NCBI GenBank assembly: GCA_002440225.1
Contig: DJSH01000069.1
Location: forward strand, 3,347 to 32,800
Direction: 5' to 3'
Length of the DNA stretch: 29,454 bases
DNA from: Candidatus Segatella violae
GTDB lineage: Bacteria > Bacteroidota > Bacteroidia > Bacteroidales > Bacteroidaceae
Numbering within the stretch: the first letter of the stretch is position 1; each line of letters starts with the position of its first letter. Below, in pieces: positions 1 to 8,046 of the stretch. The position numbers were made by a program, and so were the translations under genes. The notes under the pieces were generated by a model, which had not been told where the DNA came from, ran no database searches, and was given only the letters and a program-made list of their open reading frames with translations.

Positions 1-182
1 CCTTTGGGTACTACATATTTATATTCGTTCCAAAAGTCGAACATGTCGCCCAATAGGTAGATGGCGGCAGCCTTGTTCTTGATGCTGTCCAAGAAACGAA
101 CCAAGCGTCGCTCTTGCATCCTTGCATGAGGAATGGCAAGTGAACCCAGGTGGGCATCGGAAAGAAAATATACATTTTTCAT
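1..182 (-). CDS. lpxH: UDP-2,3-diacylglucosamine diphosphatase, N-terminal part
   Basis: Reading leftwards from an ATG at 182, the frame stays open to the window edge (about 60 residues). The protein starts MKNVYFLSDAHLG and continues to LLGDMFDFWNEY. The D-x-H motif (D9, H11) and the GDxxDFW block are the first two metal-binding motifs of calcineurin-like phosphoesterases, and the FW form fits LpxH-type enzymes. LpxH removes UMP from UDP-2,3-diacylglucosamine in lipid A synthesis at the inner face of the cytoplasmic membrane. The remaining metal-binding histidines lie outside the window, so another calcineurin-like phosphoesterase is not excluded. It lies 128 bp downstream of the DUF59 gene on the same strand and may be read with it; I see no convincing promoter of its own. 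Confidence 0.75.
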   Translation of the reverse strand, partial: MKNVYFLSDAHLGSLAIPHARMQERRLVRFLDSIKNKAAAIYLLGDMFDFWNEYKYVVPK

Positions 183-310
183 ACGCGGAACGTTTGAAAG
201 TTAAAGAAGGAAAACTCCTAGGAGCGTCCCTATGTTAGATTTGTTAAAGCTGTCAACTTTTGTCATTGTCCTTAGCGCTAATGCTTGCGCTTTATTCGGC
301 AATATATAGC

Positions 311-631
311 TTACTCGAAACCGAGTTCTACACGGGCCTCTTCGCTCATCATACTCTGGTCCCAAGCTGGCTCGAACACGAGGTTGACGTTGGCAGATTT
401 TACACCTTCCACGCTATCCACCTTGGTGCGAACGTCTTCCAGGATGAAGTCGGCGGCAGGGCAAGATGGTGCTGTAAAGGTCATGTCTAGATCTACGTTG
501 CCATCGTCCTTCACATCAATCTTGTAAATCATACCGAGGTCCCAAATATTGACAGGAATCTCAGGGTCGTAAACGGTCTTGAGCACATCTACGATCTTTT
601 CTTCTATCTTAGTCTTTTCTTCTTGTGTCAT
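311..631 (-). CDS. MIP18/DUF59 family Fe-S cluster assembly protein (SufT/PaaD-like)
   Basis: A 106-residue protein, the usual size for a stand-alone DUF59 domain. Visible family motifs are DPEIPVNIWDLGMIY (about residues 22-36), TAPSCPAADF with the conserved cysteine near residue 57, and a C-terminal PAWDQSMMSEEARVELGF block. Such proteins help mature or deliver iron-sulfur clusters in the cytoplasm. The open frame extends upstream to 694, but a near-perfect promoter at 652-682 lies inside that extension, so the start is the ATG at 631 (MTQEEK). lpxH follows on the same strand. The exact client proteins cannot be read from the sequence. Confidence 0.88.
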   Translation of the reverse strand: MTQEEKTKIEEKIVDVLKTVYDPEIPVNIWDLGMIYKIDVKDDGNVDLDMTFTAPSCPAADFILEDVRTKVDSVEGVKSANVNLVFEPAWDQSMMSEEARVELGFE

Positions 632-651
632 TGCTTTATTGTTTTTGATTA

Positions 652-682
652 CAAAGATAATGTAAAAAGGGGACAATACAAA
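652..682 (-). promoter_or_regulatory. Bacteroidetes-type promoter of the DUF59 gene
   Basis: On the minus strand the sequence reads TTTG, 19 bp, TATCTTTG, matching the Bacteroidetes primary sigma consensus exactly. It lies about 20 bp upstream of the ATG at 631 and rules out the longer reading of the gene. Confidence 0.85.
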
Positions 683-813
683 AAGAAAAGCCACTTTTTT
701 TCATTTCGGTTGCCTAATACACCATATTTAGACAACTATTTACTCTAATTCTATTTAGTTATGATAGGATCTATTATTTTCTGAAACCTTCGTATCCTGA
801 TGCCTTCTCCTTT

Positions 814-1506
814 TTATAGTTTCCCCTTGTCGTGATAGGAATAGAAGGCTCCGTCGGTGATGATGACGTGGTCCATGAAGAAAAGACGCATGATTTCGCA
901 GGCCTTGGCTATCTTTTGGGTGAGTACATCGTCGGCTTTGCTTGGCAGAGGACTGTTGCTCGGGTGATTATGGCAGAAGGCGATGATGGTGGCGTTGTTG
1001 AGTACGGCTTCCTTGATGATGAGTCGAATATCAGTGGCAGTCTCGGTGATGCCTCCTTTGGAGATGCAGGAAGCCTTGATAAGCTTGAAATTTTGGTTCA
1101 TCATCAATAGCCAAGCCTCCTCGGTGCTGAGGTCTTGCATCTTGGGGAGCATGTAGTTGTAGATGGCGAGGGATGAGCCTAGGTCGGGGCGAGTGCCAAT
1201 TTTGTCGAGGGCACGGCGCTTGCCTAGTTCGCAAGCAGCAAGGATGGTGATGGCTTTGGCTGGACCCATGCCTTTGTATCGGGTCAAGTCTTTGATGGAC
1301 ATCTTGCCGAGTGTGTTGAGGTTGTTGTCGCAATCTCTCAAAATATGCTTCATCAAATCGACGGCACTCTCGTCTGTGGAGCCTGAGCCGATAAGTATGC
1401 CTAGAAGCTCGGCATTGGATAATGCTGAGGCACCCAGTCGCTCCAGTTTCTCACGAGGCTTGTCTTCCTCTGCCCAGTTGGCAATGGTTAGTTTGTTCTC
1501 ACCCAT
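814..1506 (-). CDS. radC: RadC family protein (JAB/MPN+ domain)
   Basis: A 230-residue protein, full length for RadC. The N-terminal half has a helix-hairpin-helix-like segment (KGMGPAKA, about 78-85). The C-terminal half carries a complete JAMM metal motif, H179-x-H181-x7-S189-x2-D192, inside HNHPSNSPLPSKADD. RadC was once linked to DNA repair, but its biochemical role is unsettled; JAMM proteins are usually zinc hydrolases acting on isopeptide bonds, and RadC homologues occur both in core genomes and on mobile elements. It lies 33 bp downstream of the glycosyltransferase on the same strand and probably ends the efp transcript. Nothing here suggests a mobile element. Confidence 0.92.
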   Translation of the reverse strand: MGENKLTIANWAEEDKPREKLERLGASALSNAELLGILIGSGSTDESAVDLMKHILRDCDNNLNTLGKMSIKDLTRYKGMGPAKAITILAACELGKRRALDKIGTRPDLGSSLAIYNYMLPKMQDLSTEEAWLLMMNQNFKLIKASCISKGGITETATDIRLIIKEAVLNNATIIAFCHNHPSNSPLPSKADDVLTQKIAKACEIMRLFFMDHVIITDGAFYSYHDKGKL

Positions 1507-1539
1507 ACTCTTTACGTTTTTAGTTCTACAGGTCTTGGC

Positions 1540-2598
1540 TTACTTGTAAAAAGTCTTGTTGTATGCGCTGAATTCACTCTTTCCAAGCACACATCTCTTC
1601 CACCAAGCAGAGAGAAATCCGCAACCATAACCCATCAGTTGGGTGAAGGCGGCACGGATGCTGAGCAAGCCAATCTTCACGCTATGATTCACCTTGGCAC
1701 TGTCGATGAACAACGCCACTGTGTAAAGGAGGATGAAGAAGAGACCGATGCAACCGAGCGCTTCCATCGCATGTCCCAAGATAGGGAATATGTGGACGGT
1801 GCCTAGCATGTAAGGTAAGAAACCGAAGAAGAGTAACAGGAGCGTGCCGACGACTCCCACGGTGAAGACCATAGGAAGCAGATGCACGAGCTTGAGGCTC
1901 TCGGGATATTTCTTGTAGAGATTGATGCGGGCGATGCCGCTGTTATAGACTTGTCGCCAGAACTTGCGGAAATCGGTGCGGCGCTTGTGCCATACCCACG
2001 CCTCAGGGAACAGGCGACACTTGCAACCTGCCTTGAAGATGCGGATGGAGAAATCAATGTCCTCACCGAAGCGCATATTGGAAAAACCATTCAACTTGAG
2101 ATAAACATCCCTGCGGATGCCCATGTTGAATGAACGAGGATAGAACTTATCCATCTTCTTCTTTCCGCCACGGATACCACCGGTGGTAAAGAAAGAAGTC
2201 ATAGAATAAGAAATCGCTTTCTGAGTGTCTGTAAATGATGAGTGTGCCTTGTCGGGACCACCGAACGCATCAGCAGGCTCACGGCTCAACTCATCACTTA
2301 CAGCCTTCAGATAGCCCTCTGGCAAGACCACGTCGCTGTCGAGTATCAAGAGATACTCACCCTTGGCACGCTCGGCGCCATAGTTGCGACTCTGACCAGG
2401 ACCAGAGTTCTCTTTATAGTAATAATGTATGTCCATCTTGTCGGTGTATCGTTCGCAAATATCCTTGCAGGGCTTTTGCGAACCATCCTCGACGATGACC
2501 ACCTCGAAGTCTTTCTCCGTTTGATGGGTAAGACTCTCTAACAGTTCGTCCACTTCGTCGGGACGATTGTATACAGGGACAATGATAGAATACGTCAT
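1540..2598 (-). CDS. Glycosyltransferase family 2 membrane protein
   Basis: A 352-residue protein. The N-terminal GT-A domain shows the GT2 motifs in order: SIIVPVYNRP (nucleotide-sugar fold, residues 4-13), VEDGS (about 35-39), LDSDVV (DxD-type metal/sugar-nucleotide site, about 91-96) and GEDIDFSIRI (acceptor/catalytic ED motif, about 178-187). The last 130 or so residues contain two or three hydrophobic segments, so the enzyme is probably anchored in the inner membrane with its catalytic domain in the cytoplasm. Such enzymes add sugars to lipid-linked or surface glycans; donor and acceptor cannot be read from the sequence. Only 3 bp separate its start from the efp stop codon, so the two are co-transcribed. 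Confidence 0.88.
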   Translation of the reverse strand: MTYSIIVPVYNRPDEVDELLESLTHQTEKDFEVVIVEDGSQKPCKDICERYTDKMDIHYYYKENSGPGQSRNYGAERAKGEYLLILDSDVVLPEGYLKAVSDELSREPADAFGGPDKAHSSFTDTQKAISYSMTSFFTTGGIRGGKKKMDKFYPRSFNMGIRRDVYLKLNGFSNMRFGEDIDFSIRIFKAGCKCRLFPEAWVWHKRRTDFRKFWRQVYNSGIARINLYKKYPESLKLVHLLPMVFTVGVVGTLLLLFFGFLPYMLGTVHIFPILGHAMEALGCIGLFFILLYTVALFIDSAKVNHSVKIGLLSIRAAFTQLMGYGCGFLSAWWKRCVLGKSEFSAYNKTFYK

Positions 2599-2601
2599 AC
2601 T

Positions 2602-3168
2602 TTACTCACTTACACGACCGAGGTAGCTACCATCACGAGTATCGATCTGGATAGTCTCGCCCTCATTTACGAACAAAGGAACACGAACCTCAGCACCTGT
2701 CTCAAGAGTAGCTGGCTTAGTAGCGTTAGTTGCAGTGTTACCCTTCACACCTGGCTCAGAGTGAGCGATTTTCAAAGTAGTCTTCACTGGCATCTCGGCC
2801 AAGAGGATAGTACCATCAGTTGTATCAGTAACAACCTCTACAACATCACCTTCCTTCATGTACTGGCCACCAGTAACGTTCTCCTTAGGGATAGGCACCT
2901 GCTCGAAAGTCTCCTGGTTCATGAAGATGCAACCAGTAGCGTCCTCGTAGAGGTACTGGTAAGGACGGCGCTCAACGCGAACATCCTCCAACTTGAAACC
3001 AACCTGGAATGTACGCTCCAATACACGACCATCGGCAACATTCTTCAACTTAGTGTTCATGACAGTGTTACCTTTACCTGGCTTTCTGTGCTGAAAGTCG
3101 ATACAAACCCATACCTTGCCATCCATGCGGATGCAAGTTCCAATCTTAATTTCCTGTGAATTAATCAT
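2602..3168 (-). CDS. efp: Translation elongation factor P
   Basis: A 188-residue protein of standard length with three beta-barrel domains. The loop KPGKGN places Lys32 at the position modified in other EF-P proteins, and the C-terminal ETIQIDTRDGSYLGRV signature is intact. EF-P binds between the P and E sites of the ribosome and relieves stalling at polyproline stretches. It is first in a run with the GT2 gene (3 bp gap) and radC. Its own promoter lies at 3215-3245, back to back with the promoter for rpmH. No EF-P modification gene is seen in the window. Confidence 0.97.
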   Translation of the reverse strand: MINSQEIKIGTCIRMDGKVWVCIDFQHRKPGKGNTVMNTKLKNVADGRVLERTFQVGFKLEDVRVERRPYQYLYEDATGCIFMNQETFEQVPIPKENVTGGQYMKEGDVVEVVTDTTDGTILLAEMPVKTTLKIAHSEPGVKGNTATNATKPATLETGAEVRVPLFVNEGETIQIDTRDGSYLGRVSE

Positions 3169-3214
3169 TTCTTGTTTATCTTGAATGTTATTATAATAAT
3201 CACCAAATCGGGTG

Positions 3215-3245
3215 CAAAGTTACGGCAAAAACATGAAAAATCAAA
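3215..3245 (-). promoter_or_regulatory. Bacteroidetes-type promoter of efp
   Basis: The minus strand reads TTTG, 19 bp, TAACTTTG, an exact consensus match. It lies about 47 bp upstream of the efp ATG and drives efp and probably the two genes behind it. Confidence 0.82.
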
Positions 3246-3294
3246 GGAATTATCGAAAAAAACATAAATAATTAAGCTAAATTTGGTAGTTTTC

Positions 3295-3325
3295 TTGGTT
3301 ATTTCAGAAAATATGCGTAATTTTG
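3295..3325 (+). promoter_or_regulatory. Likely promoter of rpmH
   Basis: TTGG, 19 bp, TAATTTTG on the plus strand. The -7 element is a full match and the -33 element is one base off TTTG. It lies about 67 bp upstream of the rpmH ATG and diverges from the efp promoter. Confidence 0.65.
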
Positions 3326-3391
3326 CAGCCCAAAAAGGGCGTATTCCGCACTTTTGTCGCGAATTATAAATTAAAAAATAAATAAGAAAAA

Positions 3392-3547
3392 ATGAAAAGA
3401 ACATTTCAGCCTCACAATCGTCGTCGCGTGAACAAGCATGGTTTCCGTGAGCGTATGGCAACAAAGAATGGTCGTCGCGTATTGGCTTCTCGCCGTGCTC
3501 ATGGCCGTAAGAAGTTAACTGTATCTGACGAGCACCACGGAAAGTAA
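3392..3547 (+). CDS. rpmH: 50S ribosomal protein L34
   Basis: A 51-residue, very basic protein. It begins MKRTFQPHNRRRVNKHGFR and continues with RMATKNGRRVLASRRAHGRKKL, the hallmark of L34, which is part of the large ribosomal subunit. The C-terminal tail TVSDEHHGK is slightly longer than the usual L34 end. It has its own upstream promoter and a clear terminator just downstream (3585-3625), so it is transcribed alone. It lies beside efp here, whereas in many bacteria rpmH sits next to rnpA and dnaA. Confidence 0.97.
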   Translation: MKRTFQPHNRRRVNKHGFRERMATKNGRRVLASRRAHGRKKLTVSDEHHGK

Positions 3548-3584
3548 TTTCTAGTGGTAGATTCGTCGGCAGACGATGACATTG

Positions 3585-3625
3585 AAAGCAGCAAGGAGAG
3601 ATTCTTTGCTGCTTTTTGTCTTTTT
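3585..3625 (+). terminator. Rho-independent terminator after rpmH
   Basis: AAAGCAGCAA at 3585-3594 pairs with TTGCTGCTTT at 3606-3615; the stem can extend by about three pairs towards a GAGAT loop. A T-rich tail (TTGTCTTTTT) follows. It lies 38 bp after the rpmH stop. Confidence 0.85.
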
Positions 3626-3660
3626 ATAGGGTTATGATGAGCAAAAACTTCGTGTTTTAT

Positions 3661-3691
3661 TTTGTATTGTCTTTGATTATTCCTATCTTTG
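3661..3691 (+). promoter_or_regulatory. Bacteroidetes-type promoter of the PASTA-rluD-ddl-acyltransferase operon
   Basis: TTTG, 19 bp, TATCTTTG, an exact consensus match, ending 16 bp before the ATG at 3708. The four plus-strand genes behind it have short gaps and no strong terminator until 7831-7870. Confidence 0.87.
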
Positions 3692-3707
3692 CAGCAAAAA
3701 TAAAAGT

Positions 3708-4439
3708 ATGACTTCATCTGAGTTTATAAATAAGTTTAAGAGTAAGTATCTTTGGGGCAACATTGGTGCCATGTTCTTGGTGCTCATTTTGCTCTGTGTC
3801 GGCGTCAAGTTTGGCATCGACATCTACACCCATCACGGTGAGGCCATACGGGTGCCGGACATTCGATACAAGAACATCGATGATGCCACTCGTATCCTCG
3901 ACGATGCCGGATTGGACATTGTGGTCACCGATACGGGATATGTACGTTCGTTGCCGCCAGATTGCATCTTGGAGCAGACTCCTGCTTACGGAGAAGTGGT
4001 TAAGTCGGGGCACGTCATCTATGTTACCATTAATTCCGATCATTCGCCACGCATCACCATCCCTGATGTCATCGACAACAGTTCGTTGCGCGAGGCAATG
4101 GCGAAACTCACGGCAATGGGATTCAAACTGGGGACACCGCAGTATGTGCCGGGTGAGGAAGACTGGGTGTACGGCATTCTTGTGAAAGGTCATCATGTGG
4201 TGGCGGGCGACAAGGTGTCTGTAGACGATGTGCTCATCATACAGGTGGGTAATGGAAGAAGAGATTCTTCCGACTCCATTGATATGGTAGATCCAGTTTA
4301 TCATGGCCATGATGATGTGATAGAGGGAGAGGAGGATGGAGGAAATTCTGACGAGGATAACTTCGAGGTGGTTCCAGGGACTGAATCTACGGAGACTTCA
4401 CCGACCCATGAGCATCAGAAGAATGAAGTCGTGGAATAA
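3708..4439 (+). CDS. PASTA-domain membrane protein
   Basis: A 243-residue protein with a short cytoplasmic N-terminus and one membrane helix (about residues 18-38). Two PASTA repeats follow: one from VPDIRYKNIDDATRILDDAGL (about 48-112) and one from IPDVIDNSSLREAMAKLTAMGF (about 117-182). An acidic, probably disordered tail ends it. PASTA domains bind peptidoglycan fragments or act as spacers at the cell wall. No kinase or transpeptidase domain is attached, unlike the better known Ser/Thr kinases and penicillin-binding proteins of Gram-positive bacteria. It is first in an operon with rluD (24 bp gap) and ddl, which hints at a wall-related role, but its function is not known to me. Confidence 0.85.
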   Translation: MTSSEFINKFKSKYLWGNIGAMFLVLILLCVGVKFGIDIYTHHGEAIRVPDIRYKNIDDATRILDDAGLDIVVTDTGYVRSLPPDCILEQTPAYGEVVKSGHVIYVTINSDHSPRITIPDVIDNSSLREAMAKLTAMGFKLGTPQYVPGEEDWVYGILVKGHHVVAGDKVSVDDVLIIQVGNGRRDSSDSIDMVDPVYHGHDDVIEGEEDGGNSDEDNFEVVPGTESTETSPTHEHQKNEVVE

Positions 4440-4463
4440 CACTTATATATATAATTAAGGTAT

Positions 4464-5573
4464 ATGAATACATTGGATAGTAATATATATGAAGATGAAC
4501 TCGGTGACGAGTTGCAACTCTGCGAGGAAGTTTCGCCAAACGCAGGTGATGGTGAGCTTTACGAGCACTGGAAGGTGCAGGTGGATGCCAACCAAGATCC
4601 TGTTCGCATCGACAAGTACTTGGCAGATAAAATGGCTTATCAGAGCCGCAATCGCATTCAGCAGGCTGCCGACGCAGGTTTCATCCACGTAAATGGCAAG
4701 CCTGTGAAGAGCAATTACAAGGTTCGTCCCAACGACCTCGTAACCTTGATGCTCGACCGTCCTCGTCATGAGACAACCATCAAGCCAGAGGAGATTCCTA
4801 TCAACGTGGTCTATGAAGACGACCAGTTGATGGTGGTCAACAAGGAGGCAGGCATGGTGGTTCATCCTGGTGCCGGCAACTTCCATGGTACGCTCATCCA
4901 GGCAGTGGCTTGGCATCTGAGAGATATGCCTGAGTTTGATGCCAATGACCCAGAGGTGGGCTTGGTGCATCGTATCGACAAGGATACTTCGGGCTTGCTT
5001 GTGGTGGCGAAAACTCCAGATGCCAAGACGGCGCTTAGCAGACAGTTCTTCCACAAGACCACCCATCGCAGCTATAATGCTTTGGTTTGGGGCAATATCG
5101 TGGAGGACGAAGGTCGTATAGAGGGAAACATCGGGCGAGACCCGAAGAATCGTCTTCGTATGAAGGTGTTCGACCCTGATAGCGGCATCGGAAAGAGTGC
5201 GGTTACCCACTACAGGGTGTTGGAGCGTTTCGGTTACACCACCTTGGTGCAGTGCATCTTGGAGACAGGTCGTACCCATCAGATACGTGCTCACATGAAG
5301 CATATTGGTCATCCGCTCTTCATGGACGAGACCTATGGCGGTGCCGAGATTCTGAGAGGCCAGCGTAGCAGCAGTTACAAGGCTTTCATACAGAATTGCT
5401 TCAAGCTATGTCCTCGTCAGGCACTCCACGCCAAGACCCTAGGCTTCGTGCATCCTACCACCAAGCAACAGATGGATTTCGACAGCGAGTGGCCGGATGA
5501 TTTCAGACAGCTGATAGAGAAGTGGCGCGGCTTTATCGCAGGCACCACACAAGATACTTTCAAGGCTCAATAG
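4464..5573 (+). CDS. rluD: RluD-family 23S rRNA pseudouridine synthase
   Basis: A 369-residue protein. After a variable acidic N-terminus of about 45 residues comes an S4 RNA-binding domain (VRIDKYLADKMAYQSRNRIQ to VRPNDLVTL, about 47-95). The catalytic domain carries GLVHRIDKDTSGLLVVAK, with the catalytic Asp at residue 172 in HRID, and the RTHQIRAHMKHIGHPL block. The family converts uridines of helix 69 in 23S rRNA to pseudouridine. It lies between the PASTA gene and ddl on the same strand. RluD is the best match by domain make-up, but RluC-type specificity cannot be ruled out by eye. Confidence 0.88.
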   Translation: MNTLDSNIYEDELGDELQLCEEVSPNAGDGELYEHWKVQVDANQDPVRIDKYLADKMAYQSRNRIQQAADAGFIHVNGKPVKSNYKVRPNDLVTLMLDRPRHETTIKPEEIPINVVYEDDQLMVVNKEAGMVVHPGAGNFHGTLIQAVAWHLRDMPEFDANDPEVGLVHRIDKDTSGLLVVAKTPDAKTALSRQFFHKTTHRSYNALVWGNIVEDEGRIEGNIGRDPKNRLRMKVFDPDSGIGKSAVTHYRVLERFGYTTLVQCILETGRTHQIRAHMKHIGHPLFMDETYGGAEILRGQRSSSYKAFIQNCFKLCPRQALHAKTLGFVHPTTKQQMDFDSEWPDDFRQLIEKWRGFIAGTTQDTFKAQ

Positions 5574-5642
5574 AAGGTGGTAAACTTCCCGATAAGGCCT
5601 TGTATTCATAAAAGAACAAGAAATTAAAAACAGATAGTAATT

Positions 5643-6638
5643 ATGGAAAATAGCAAGAGAACGATAGCCATCGTATGCGGTGGCGATTCTTCTGAGCACG
5701 ACGTATCATTGCGCTCAGGTCAGGGTTTGTACTCTTTCTTCGACAAAGAGCGCTATAACATCTACCTCGTCGATGTGAAGGGCACCGACTGGCATGTAGC
5801 TTTCGATAACGGCGAGACTGCCGACATCGACAAGAACGACTTTTCTTTCCTCAAGGACGGCAAACGTCAGTATTTCGACTATGCCTATATCACCATCCAC
5901 GGACAGCCTGGTGAGAACGGTGTGATGCAGGGTTACTTCGACCTCATCCACTTGCCATACTCTACCAGTGGTGTGCTTGTCGAGGCGATGACCTTCGACA
6001 AGTATGTGCTCAATAACTATCTCCGTGGCTTCGGCATCAACGTGGCTGATAGCATCTTGCTTCGTCGTGGTGAACAGTATGACGAGGAAGCTATCGCCAA
6101 GCGAATCGGTATGCCTTGCTTCGTGAAGCCTGCAGCCGATGGCAGTAGCTTCGGTGTGAGCAAGGTGAAGAACGCCGACCAGTTGGCTCCAGCCCTCCGT
6201 GTGGCTTTCATGGAGGCTGAGGAGGCTATGGTTGAGGCTTATATGCAAGGTACCGAGATTTCACAGGGTGTCTATAAGACAGCCGACAAGGAAGTGGTGT
6301 TCCCTGCTACCGAGGTGGTAACCAGCAATGAGTTCTTCGACTATGATGCCAAGTACAATGGGCAGGTACAGGAAATCACGCCAGCCCGTCTCGCTCCTGA
6401 GACTGCTGCCGAGGTTGCCAAGACCACTTCTCGCATCTACGACATCCTTCATGCTAACGGCATCATCCGCATCGACTATATTATCACTAAGGATAAGAAC
6501 GGCAAGGACAAGGTGAATATGTTGGAAATCAACACCACACCAGGTATGACTCCTACCAGCTTCATCCCTCAGCAGGTACGTGCCGCTGGCCTCGACATCA
6601 AGGAGGTGCTCAGCGACATCGTAGAGAATCAATTCTAA
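5643..6638 (+). CDS. ddl: D-alanine--D-alanine ligase
   Basis: A 331-residue ATP-grasp enzyme of normal length. The start carries the substrate loop GGDSSEHDVSLRSG. The ATP-binding segment is FVKPAADGSSFGVSKV and the metal and D-Ala site at the C-terminus is MLEINTTPGMTPTSF. It joins two D-alanines in the cytoplasm to give the dipeptide used by MurF for peptidoglycan. Residues EINTTPGMT are typical of D-Ala-D-Ala ligases; I see no sign of the D-lactate or D-serine specificity seen in vancomycin resistance. It is third in the operon, 69 bp after rluD. Confidence 0.96.
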   Translation: MENSKRTIAIVCGGDSSEHDVSLRSGQGLYSFFDKERYNIYLVDVKGTDWHVAFDNGETADIDKNDFSFLKDGKRQYFDYAYITIHGQPGENGVMQGYFDLIHLPYSTSGVLVEAMTFDKYVLNNYLRGFGINVADSILLRRGEQYDEEAIAKRIGMPCFVKPAADGSSFGVSKVKNADQLAPALRVAFMEAEEAMVEAYMQGTEISQGVYKTADKEVVFPATEVVTSNEFFDYDAKYNGQVQEITPARLAPETAAEVAKTTSRIYDILHANGIIRIDYIITKDKNGKDKVNMLEINTTPGMTPTSFIPQQVRAAGLDIKEVLSDIVENQF

Positions 6639-6650
6639 AATTCATCATTT

Positions 6651-6684
6651 TATATGGTTCTGTGCCTTTGCGCAGAACCATATA
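6651..6684 (+). other. Intercistronic hairpin between ddl and the acyltransferase gene
   Basis: TATATGGTTCTGTG (6651-6664) pairs with CGCAGAACCATATA (6671-6684), 14 pairs with one G-U and a 6-nt loop. There is no T-run behind it, so it is more likely an mRNA-stabilising or partly attenuating hairpin than a full terminator. Confidence 0.6.
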
Positions 6685-6701
6685 TATAATAAGGTAAAGC
6701 T

Positions 6702-7850
6702 ATGAAGATTCCTCAAGAATTTGATACCATTCGTCCTTGGGAGCCGGAAGACCTTCCTGAGGTATTCGATCGTTTGCTTTCAAACGATCAGTTCAAGCAA
6801 GTGCTTGCTTATCTTTATCCACAGGTACCTTTCGAGATGATAGCCCAGAAGTTGAAGGCTTGCAAGACCAATCTCGATTTCCAGTTGGCTTTCGCCTACG
6901 ACTTCGTGCATGGCATATTGAAGAAGGCAGCCACAGGATGTGAGATGGATTGTTCGGCAATCGACAATACCCGCAACTACACCTTCATCAGCAATCACCG
7001 TGATATCGTGCTCGATTCAGCAATCTTGGATGTTCTCTTGGTTGACAACAAGTTCAAGACCACTTGCGAGATAGCCATCGGTGATAACCTCTTGTCTCTT
7101 CCTTGGGTCAAGGACTTGGTGCGAGTGAACAAAGCATTCATCGTAGAGCGTGCCTTGGGCATGCGAGAGATGTTGAAGGCAAGCAAGCGCCTTTCCGACT
7201 ATATGCACTTCGCTATCAAGGAGAAGAAGGAGAACATCTGGATAGCTCAGCGAGAGGGTAGGGCGAAGGATAGTGACGACCGCACCCAGAAAGGTATCCT
7301 CCAGATGATGTCGATGGGAGGCGAGGGCAGTATCGCCGAAAGATTGAAGCAACTGCATCTCGTTCCATTATCTATCAGTTACGAGTACGATCCATGCGAT
7401 TTCCTCAAGGCTCGTGAGTATCAGTTGAAGCGTGACGTGGAAGGATGGAAGAAGGGACCAACCGATGACCTCGTGAGCATGCAGACTGGTATCTTTGGTT
7501 ATAAGGGACATGTACACTATCATGCAGCCCTATGCCTTGACGAATATCTCGACACGCTCGACCCTGAGATGTCAAAGTCTGATATATATAATAAGGTGGC
7601 AGCTCATATCGACCACGAGATACATGCCAACTATCGTCTCTATCCAGGCAACTATGTGGCACTCGATCTCCTGGAAGGAAACACATCCCATACCGACCAC
7701 TATACCCCGGAAGACAAGGGCAAGTTTGAGAGGTATGTAGCAGGACAACTTGCGAAAATTGACCTTCCAAACAAGGATGAAGCATATCTAAAGGAGCGAA
7801 TTTTAACGATGTATGCCAACCCAGTACGTAATTACCTTGCCGCCCAATAG
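6702..7850 (+). CDS. PlsC/PlsB-like acyltransferase (1-acyl-glycerol-3-phosphate acyltransferase-like)
   Basis: A 382-residue protein. The central domain has the signature NHRDIVLDS (H99), a block ending VNKAFIVER (about 142-150) and REGRAKDSDDRTQKG (about 184-198), which correspond to acyltransferase motifs I to III for catalysis and glycerol-phosphate binding. Such enzymes transfer fatty acyl chains to glycerol phosphates or related acceptors at the cytoplasmic side of the inner membrane. Motif I is H-x5-D (H99, D105) rather than the classic H-x4-D. No clear membrane helix is seen. It is last in the operon, and its stop codon lies in the loop of the terminator hairpin. The true acceptor could be something other than lysophosphatidic acid. 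Confidence 0.78.
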   Translation: MKIPQEFDTIRPWEPEDLPEVFDRLLSNDQFKQVLAYLYPQVPFEMIAQKLKACKTNLDFQLAFAYDFVHGILKKAATGCEMDCSAIDNTRNYTFISNHRDIVLDSAILDVLLVDNKFKTTCEIAIGDNLLSLPWVKDLVRVNKAFIVERALGMREMLKASKRLSDYMHFAIKEKKENIWIAQREGRAKDSDDRTQKGILQMMSMGGEGSIAERLKQLHLVPLSISYEYDPCDFLKAREYQLKRDVEGWKKGPTDDLVSMQTGIFGYKGHVHYHAALCLDEYLDTLDPEMSKSDIYNKVAAHIDHEIHANYRLYPGNYVALDLLEGNTSHTDHYTPEDKGKFERYVAGQLAKIDLPNKDEAYLKERILTMYANPVRNYLAAQ

Positions 7851-7870
7851 TGGCAAGGTAATACTTTTTT
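7831..7870 (+). terminator. Rho-independent terminator overlapping the acyltransferase stop codon
   Basis: ATTACCTTGCC (7831-7841) pairs with GGCAAGGTAAT (7852-7862), 11 pairs, followed by ACTTTTTT. The stop codon TAG (7848-7850) is in the loop, so the left arm is coding sequence. Confidence 0.85.
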
Positions 7871-8032
7871 GCTCAATTGTTGCAAAAAAAGTCAAAAATA
7901 ATAAGTGTATGAAAAACACAGAATGTTAATAAACCTATAGCATTTATCGGGTTCTGCTAAAAAATCTTTAGGGTTGTAAAAATAATACAGCAAATAAGCA
8001 AGAAAGTATCGGTTTTTTTGGAAAAGGTGTTG

Positions 8033-8040
8033 TATCTTTG
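8033..8040 (+). promoter_or_regulatory. Probable -7 element of the susCD promoter
   Basis: TATCTTTG followed by CAACCGAG is a full -7 match. No TTTG lies at the usual 19-20 bp upstream; the nearest is at 8017-8020, only 12 bp away. A promoter lacking a normal -33 may need an activator. The implied start of transcription is near 8047. Confidence 0.6.
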
Positions 8041-8046
8041 CAACCG

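Noticed and set aside
632..694. A longer N-terminus for the DUF59 protein starting at 694
   Set aside because: The extra 21 residues are hydrophobic and unrelated to the family, and a consensus promoter lies inside that stretch.
4455..5312. A 285-codon open frame on the minus strand
   Set aside because: It is antisense to the RluD-family gene, which has an intact catalytic motif and S4 domain.
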